Positions 61,333 to 64,000 of a stretch of 64,000 nt of DNA are shown one piece after another. Each line of letters opens with the position of its first letter. The first letter of the stretch is position 1. The notes beneath the pieces were generated by a model. The model was not told the DNA's origin and ran no database searches. It saw only the letters and a list, made by a program, of their open reading frames with translations. The position numbers were made by a program, and so were the translations under genes. Location of the stretch: the NCBI RefSeq assembly GCF_001667075.1, contig NZ_LZIL01000050.1:228987-292986 (forward strand), written 5' to 3'. This DNA is from Mycobacterium sp. 852014-52450_SCH5900713. GTDB taxonomy: Bacteria; Actinomycetota; Actinomycetes; Mycobacteriales; Mycobacteriaceae.

Positions 61333-61848
61333 TTAGCTGGCGGGAACCAGATCCGCGGCGACCGATGGCCAGGCCAGCAGCCCGCTGCGGAAGGTCTCCA
61401 CGTGACCGATCGAGCCGTGGCGCACCGCGGCGGCGGCCAGGGCCTGGGCTTTGAACGTGTGGGCGGCCATGCTCAACCGGTGCTGCACAAGGCCGACACT
61501 CTCGTCGAGCTCGGCCGGCCAGTTCTCCCCCCACAGCGTGACCTCGGTGACGCCGTGATCAAGGGCCTGCAACACCCCTTGCCGCACCCGCGGGTCGCAG
61601 CCGAACAAGTCCGCCGCCGCCGCCAGGGCCTGAGGACGAGGACGAGACTGCACCGCCGCCAACGCGTCTTCCAGATCGACCACACGCGCGCCAAGGATCT
61701 GCAGCGGCCGGTCGTCGGCGTTGTCGGCCAGGTCCGCCAGGAGCACGGTGACGTCCCACCCGGCCATCGCCCGGTCGAAAAGCCAGCCGCCGGCGAACCG
61801 CACCACGTCGACGACGGTGGCGGCGACCACGTCGAGCCGATATCTCAT
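61333..61848 (-). CDS. Conserved protein of unknown function (downstream of TetR)
   Basis: A 171-residue protein from ATG 61848 (MRYRLDVVAATVVDVVRFAGGWLFDRAMAG). FDRAMAGWDVTVLLADLADNADDRPLQILGARVVDLEDAL and the C-terminal HTFKAQALAAAAVRHGSIGHVETFRSG are well defined but I do not recognise a family. No signal peptide or metal motif is visible. It lies 17 bp after the TetR gene and is probably part of its transcript. Confidence 0.75.
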   Translation of the reverse strand: MRYRLDVVAATVVDVVRFAGGWLFDRAMAGWDVTVLLADLADNADDRPLQILGARVVDLEDALAAVQSRPRPQALAAAADLFGCDPRVRQGVLQALDHGVTEVTLWGENWPAELDESVGLVQHRLSMAAHTFKAQALAAAAVRHGSIGHVETFRSGLLAWPSVAADLVPAS

Positions 61849-61865
61849 GTCCTCGCGACGCTCTT

Positions 61866-62459
61866 CTACGGGGCGAAGTCTCGCGCCAGAGTCTCGGCGT
61901 ACTGCTTGAACACCTCGGTTAGCGGTATCGATGGATCGAGCAACCATGTGGTTTCCATTCCGTGGACGAAGGCGAGTATTTCCACTGCCTTGACGGCGGG
62001 GTCGATGTCTCTGCGGTACCGGCCATCCGCCTGCCCGCGGCGGATCAGGTCGGCGACGATGTCGGTCGCGGCGCGATGCCGGGCCAGCATCCGGTCGTGT
62101 AGCGGAGCGTCGGGAAGGATGTTTTCGACCAGCAGCACGGTGAACGTTCCGACCAGCTCGGGTGCCCGGTTGAACCGATCGGCGACCTGGGCGATCTGGG
62201 CAAACAGATCCCCGGCCCGGTCGGCATGGAGGTCGTCGTCGAGATCCCGCGCGTCGAGGACGGCGTGCAGCAGCTGCTCCTTGGACTCGAAGTGATGGAG
62301 CAATCCTGCGGGGGTGACCCCGGCCTCGCCGGCGATCTGGGCGAGAGTGGTGCTGCGCCAGCCATTGTGGGTGAGCAGCCGTTGAGCGACGTCGAGTATC
62401 CGCTGCTTGCGGTCCTCGCCTTTCGCGAGCAACGTGTCATATCGCCGTGCGTCGGGCAC
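61866..62459 (-). CDS. TetR/AcrR family transcriptional regulator
   Basis: A 197-residue TetR protein. GTG 62459 (VPDARRYDTLLAKGEDRKQRILDVA) is preferred; a GTG at 62507 would add 16 residues that run through the candidate operator. HTH: NGWRSTTLAQIAGEAGVTPAGLLHHFESKEQLL (about 31-63). A 24-bp inverted-repeat region (62492-62515) lies upstream. It could control the thiolase side (divergent neighbour ends convergently) or genes elsewhere. Of the four TetR genes here it is closest to an operator copy (site 8). Confidence 0.88.
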   Translation of the reverse strand: MPDARRYDTLLAKGEDRKQRILDVAQRLLTHNGWRSTTLAQIAGEAGVTPAGLLHHFESKEQLLHAVLDARDLDDDLHADRAGDLFAQIAQVADRFNRAPELVGTFTVLLVENILPDAPLHDRMLARHRAATDIVADLIRRGQADGRYRRDIDPAVKAVEILAFVHGMETTWLLDPSIPLTEVFKQYAETLARDFAP

Positions 62460-62491
62460 CGGACTCCTTTGACCGATCGGCGGGCCGAACC

Positions 62492-62515
62492 AACCTAGTG
62501 AACACACAGTAGGTT
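62492..62515. promoter_or_regulatory. Candidate TetR operator upstream of TetR gene
   Basis: AACCTA and TAGGTT are perfect 6-bp arms around 12 bp, with further symmetric pairs inside (8 of 12 pairs in total). Position just upstream of the TetR start suggests autoregulation. Confidence 0.5.
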
Positions 62516-62581
62516 AGTTTGCCCGCTGTGACAAGGGTCACCCGAGGGCGCCATTTCTCGGCCTGCGGCTGGGCCGCCGGA

Positions 62582-63730
62582 CTACCGCACGAGCTCGACC
62601 AGGGTGGCGTTGGCGGTGCCGCCGCCTTCGCACATGGTCTGCAGCCCATAGCGAATCCCGTTGTCGCGCATGTGGTAAGCCATCCGCGTCATCAACACCG
62701 CACCGGAAGCGCCCAGCGGGTGCCCCAGCGCGATGGCACCACCGAGGGGGTTGACCCGTCCGGGGTCCGCCCCCGTTTCGGTGAGCCATGCCAGCGGCAC
62801 CGGCGCGAAGGCCTCGTTCACCTCGAAGGCGCCCACTTCTGGGAGGCCTACGCCGGCCTTCTTCAGCACCTTCTCGGTCGCCGGGATGGGCCCGGTGAGC
62901 ATCAGGACCGGATCCGCCCCGGTCACCGCCCCGGCCAGGTAGCGAACCAGCGGCGTCAGCCCCAACTCGACCGCCATCTCCGCCGTCGTCACCAGCAGCG
63001 CGGCCGCGCCGTCGGAGATCTGCGAGGAATTGCCCGCGTGGATCACCCCGTCTTCGGTGAAGGCCGGCTTGAGTCCGCTGAGTTTCTCGACCGTGGTCCC
63101 CCGCCGAATTCCCTCGTCGGCGGAAACGACCGTTTCGTCCTCGGTGAACACCGGCACGATCTGGTCGGTGAACGCGCCGGCGTCCTGGGCCGCGGCGGCC
63201 CGCTCGTGGGACTGGGCGGAGTACTCGTCGAGCCGGGTGCGGGAGAATCCCCACTTCTTGGCGATCATCTCGGCCGACAGGCCCTGGTTGAAGGAGAAGC
63301 CGTCATAGCGGGCGAGCACCTTCGGGCCGTACGGCATGCCGGTCGCCCTGGCCGAACCCAGCGGAACGCGGCTCATGACCTCAACACCGCCGGCGACGAC
63401 GACGTCCTGCTGACCGGACATCACCGCCTGCACGGCGAAATCGAGCGCCTGCTGACTGGAGCCGCACGCCCGGTTGACGGTGGTCCCGGGGATGGTCTCG
63501 GGCCATCCGGCCGCCAGCACCGCGTAGCGGCCGATGTTGCTCGACTGGTCGCCCACCTGGGACACACATCCCCAGACCACGTCGTCGATGATCTGCGGGT
63601 CGACACCCGTGCGTTGCAGGAGTTCGTTGAGGACGACGGCGGACAGGTCGGCGGCGTGCATCCCGGACAGGCCGCCGTTGCGCTTCCCCACCGCTGTACG
63701 CACGGCTTCGACGATGACTGTTTCCCGCAT
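62582..63730 (-). CDS. Acetyl-CoA acetyltransferase / thiolase (FadA-type)
   Basis: A 382-residue thiolase. The nucleophile is Cys89 (TVNRACGSSQQALDFAVQAVMSG), with GGAIALGHPLGASGAVLMTRMAYHMRD and the second Cys in CEGGGTANATLVEL; the Pro-rich PGTTVNRA is standard. ATG 63730 (MRETVIVEAVRTAVGKRNGG) is the normal start; upstream in-frame residues are read-through. It catalyses the last thiolytic step of beta-oxidation. A crotonase end lies 4 bp upstream, so the two genes would form one unit. Confidence 0.93.
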   Translation of the reverse strand: MRETVIVEAVRTAVGKRNGGLSGMHAADLSAVVLNELLQRTGVDPQIIDDVVWGCVSQVGDQSSNIGRYAVLAAGWPETIPGTTVNRACGSSQQALDFAVQAVMSGQQDVVVAGGVEVMSRVPLGSARATGMPYGPKVLARYDGFSFNQGLSAEMIAKKWGFSRTRLDEYSAQSHERAAAAQDAGAFTDQIVPVFTEDETVVSADEGIRRGTTVEKLSGLKPAFTEDGVIHAGNSSQISDGAAALLVTTAEMAVELGLTPLVRYLAGAVTGADPVLMLTGPIPATEKVLKKAGVGLPEVGAFEVNEAFAPVPLAWLTETGADPGRVNPLGGAIALGHPLGASGAVLMTRMAYHMRDNGIRYGLQTMCEGGGTANATLVELVR

Positions 63731-63734
63731 ATCC

Positions 63735-63851
63735 CTACTCCGCTTCCTTCTCCGATTTCGACAGCGCCCACCGGCCAGTAAACGACGGCTCCCGCCGCTC
63801 CGCGAAAGCGGCATACGCCGCGGCCGCGTCCGCCGTCGCGAAATTGCCCAC
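63735..63851 (-). CDS. Crotonase family protein, C-terminal fragment (5' part disrupted)
   Basis: The last 38 residues and stop of an enoyl-CoA hydratase (VGNFATADAAAAYAAFAERR then EPSFTGRWALSKSEKEAE). FTGRW near the C-terminus is typical of the family. Reading 5' on the minus strand the coding sequence stops making sense at 63852, where an inverted copy begins. The complementary part of the same gene is found on the plus strand at 63852-64000. It precedes the thiolase by 4 bp, the normal context of a beta-oxidation pair. Confidence 0.75.
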   Translation of the reverse strand: MGNFATADAAAAYAAFAERREPSFTGRWALSKSEKEAE

Positions 63852-64000
63852 ACCAAGGCTCTGCTGAACGAGGGAGCCGACAGCACCTTGCGCGACGCGC
63901 TGGCCAACGAGGCCCGCGCTCAGGTGGGCAATTTCGCGACGGCGGACGCGGCCGCGGCGTATGCCGCTTTCGCGGAGCGGCGGGAGCCGTCGTTTACTGG
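63775..64000. repeat. Perfect 77-bp inverted repeat (fold-back) at window edge
   Basis: 63775-63851 and 63924-64000 are perfect reverse complements (77 of 77), separated by 72 bp. Both arms encode the C-terminus of one crotonase in opposite directions. The right arm ends exactly at the window edge, so its full length is unknown. The structure resembles a fold-back chimera of DNA amplification or assembly more than a natural hairpin. Confidence 0.85.
63852..64000 (+). CDS. Crotonase family protein fragment, plus-strand copy (partial)
   Basis: Plus-strand reading gives TKALLNEGADSTLRDALANE, then ARAQ, in frame with VGNFATADAAAAYAAFAERR and EPSFTG. The first part is the normal segment preceding the C-terminus of an enoyl-CoA hydratase and is missing from the minus-strand copy. 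This stretch has no start codon region of its own: before 63852 lies the inverted arm. It is therefore a fragment joined head-to-head with the minus copy. It continues past the edge. Confidence 0.65.

Overview
The window is high-GC actinobacterial DNA, almost certainly from a non-tuberculous Mycobacterium. The evidence is a full yrbE-mce operon with Mce-associated membrane proteins, an LpqH-type lipoprotein, four cytochrome P450s with small [3Fe-4S] ferredoxins, and a left edge that matches, inverted, the order of M. tuberculosis Rv0853c-Rv0857 (keto-acid decarboxylase, SRPBCC, CoA-racemase, SRPBCC, SRPBCC). I see no rRNA, tRNA, insertion sequence, prophage or CRISPR array. The rest reads as a catabolic accessory region.

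Layout. 1-4145: SRPBCC/far/kdc block. 4156-7959 (minus): six genes (Bfd, unknown, alpha/beta hydrolase, SMP-30-like lactonase, two carboxymuconolactone-decarboxylase-like proteins), divergent from a TetR gene. 8847-12049 (plus): two MDR reductases around an Old Yellow Enzyme. 12084-14710 (minus): amidohydrolase plus acyl-CoA synthetase. 14796-18630: lipoprotein, crotonase, secreted protein, TetR, P450-I. 18632-21107 (minus): an unusual membrane operon (COX4-like, CoxIII/NorE-like, two paralogous polytopic proteins) facing a TetR gene across a perfect 26-bp palindrome. 21824-24447: secreted proteins and a first Mam pair. 24512-34012 (minus): yrbEA-yrbEB-mceA-F. 34397-37128 (minus): aldehyde dehydrogenase and CoA-transferase. 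37410-39782 (plus): SDR, ferredoxin, P450-II. 39918-41853: secreted protein and a second Mam pair. 41912-44069 (minus): paired acyl-CoA dehydrogenases. 44196-49264 (plus): CMD, beta-hydroxyacid dehydrogenase, two amidohydrolases, Rieske ferredoxin, hydrolase. 49780-51380 (plus): NuoF-like flavoprotein and ferredoxin. 51446-53121 (minus): unknown protein and epimerase. 53306-57915 (plus): secreted protein, a DUF35-thiolase fusion, hydrolase, two 6PGDH-like dehydrogenases. 58028-61202: two P450/ferredoxin pairs. 61333-64000: unknown protein, TetR, thiolase and a broken crotonase end.

Together these look like import of a hydrophobic compound (Mce), oxidation (P450s, SDR, aldehyde dehydrogenase), CoA activation (FadD, CaiB/BaiF), beta-oxidation-type chain removal (paired FadE, crotonases, thiolase, DUF35-thiolase) and ring or lactone processing (amidohydrolases, CMD, lactonase). 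The substrate is inferred only; sterol-, terpenoid- or alicyclic-like compounds fit.

The most interesting signal is a recurring palindrome, GAGAAT-N3-ATTCTC (best copy with 9-bp arms), found close to the starts of at least eight of these transcription units across 47 kb. This suggests one regulator controls the whole pathway. Three apparent 1-nt deletions in otherwise intact genes and a perfect 77-bp fold-back at the right edge suggest that some disruptions may be sequence or assembly errors.
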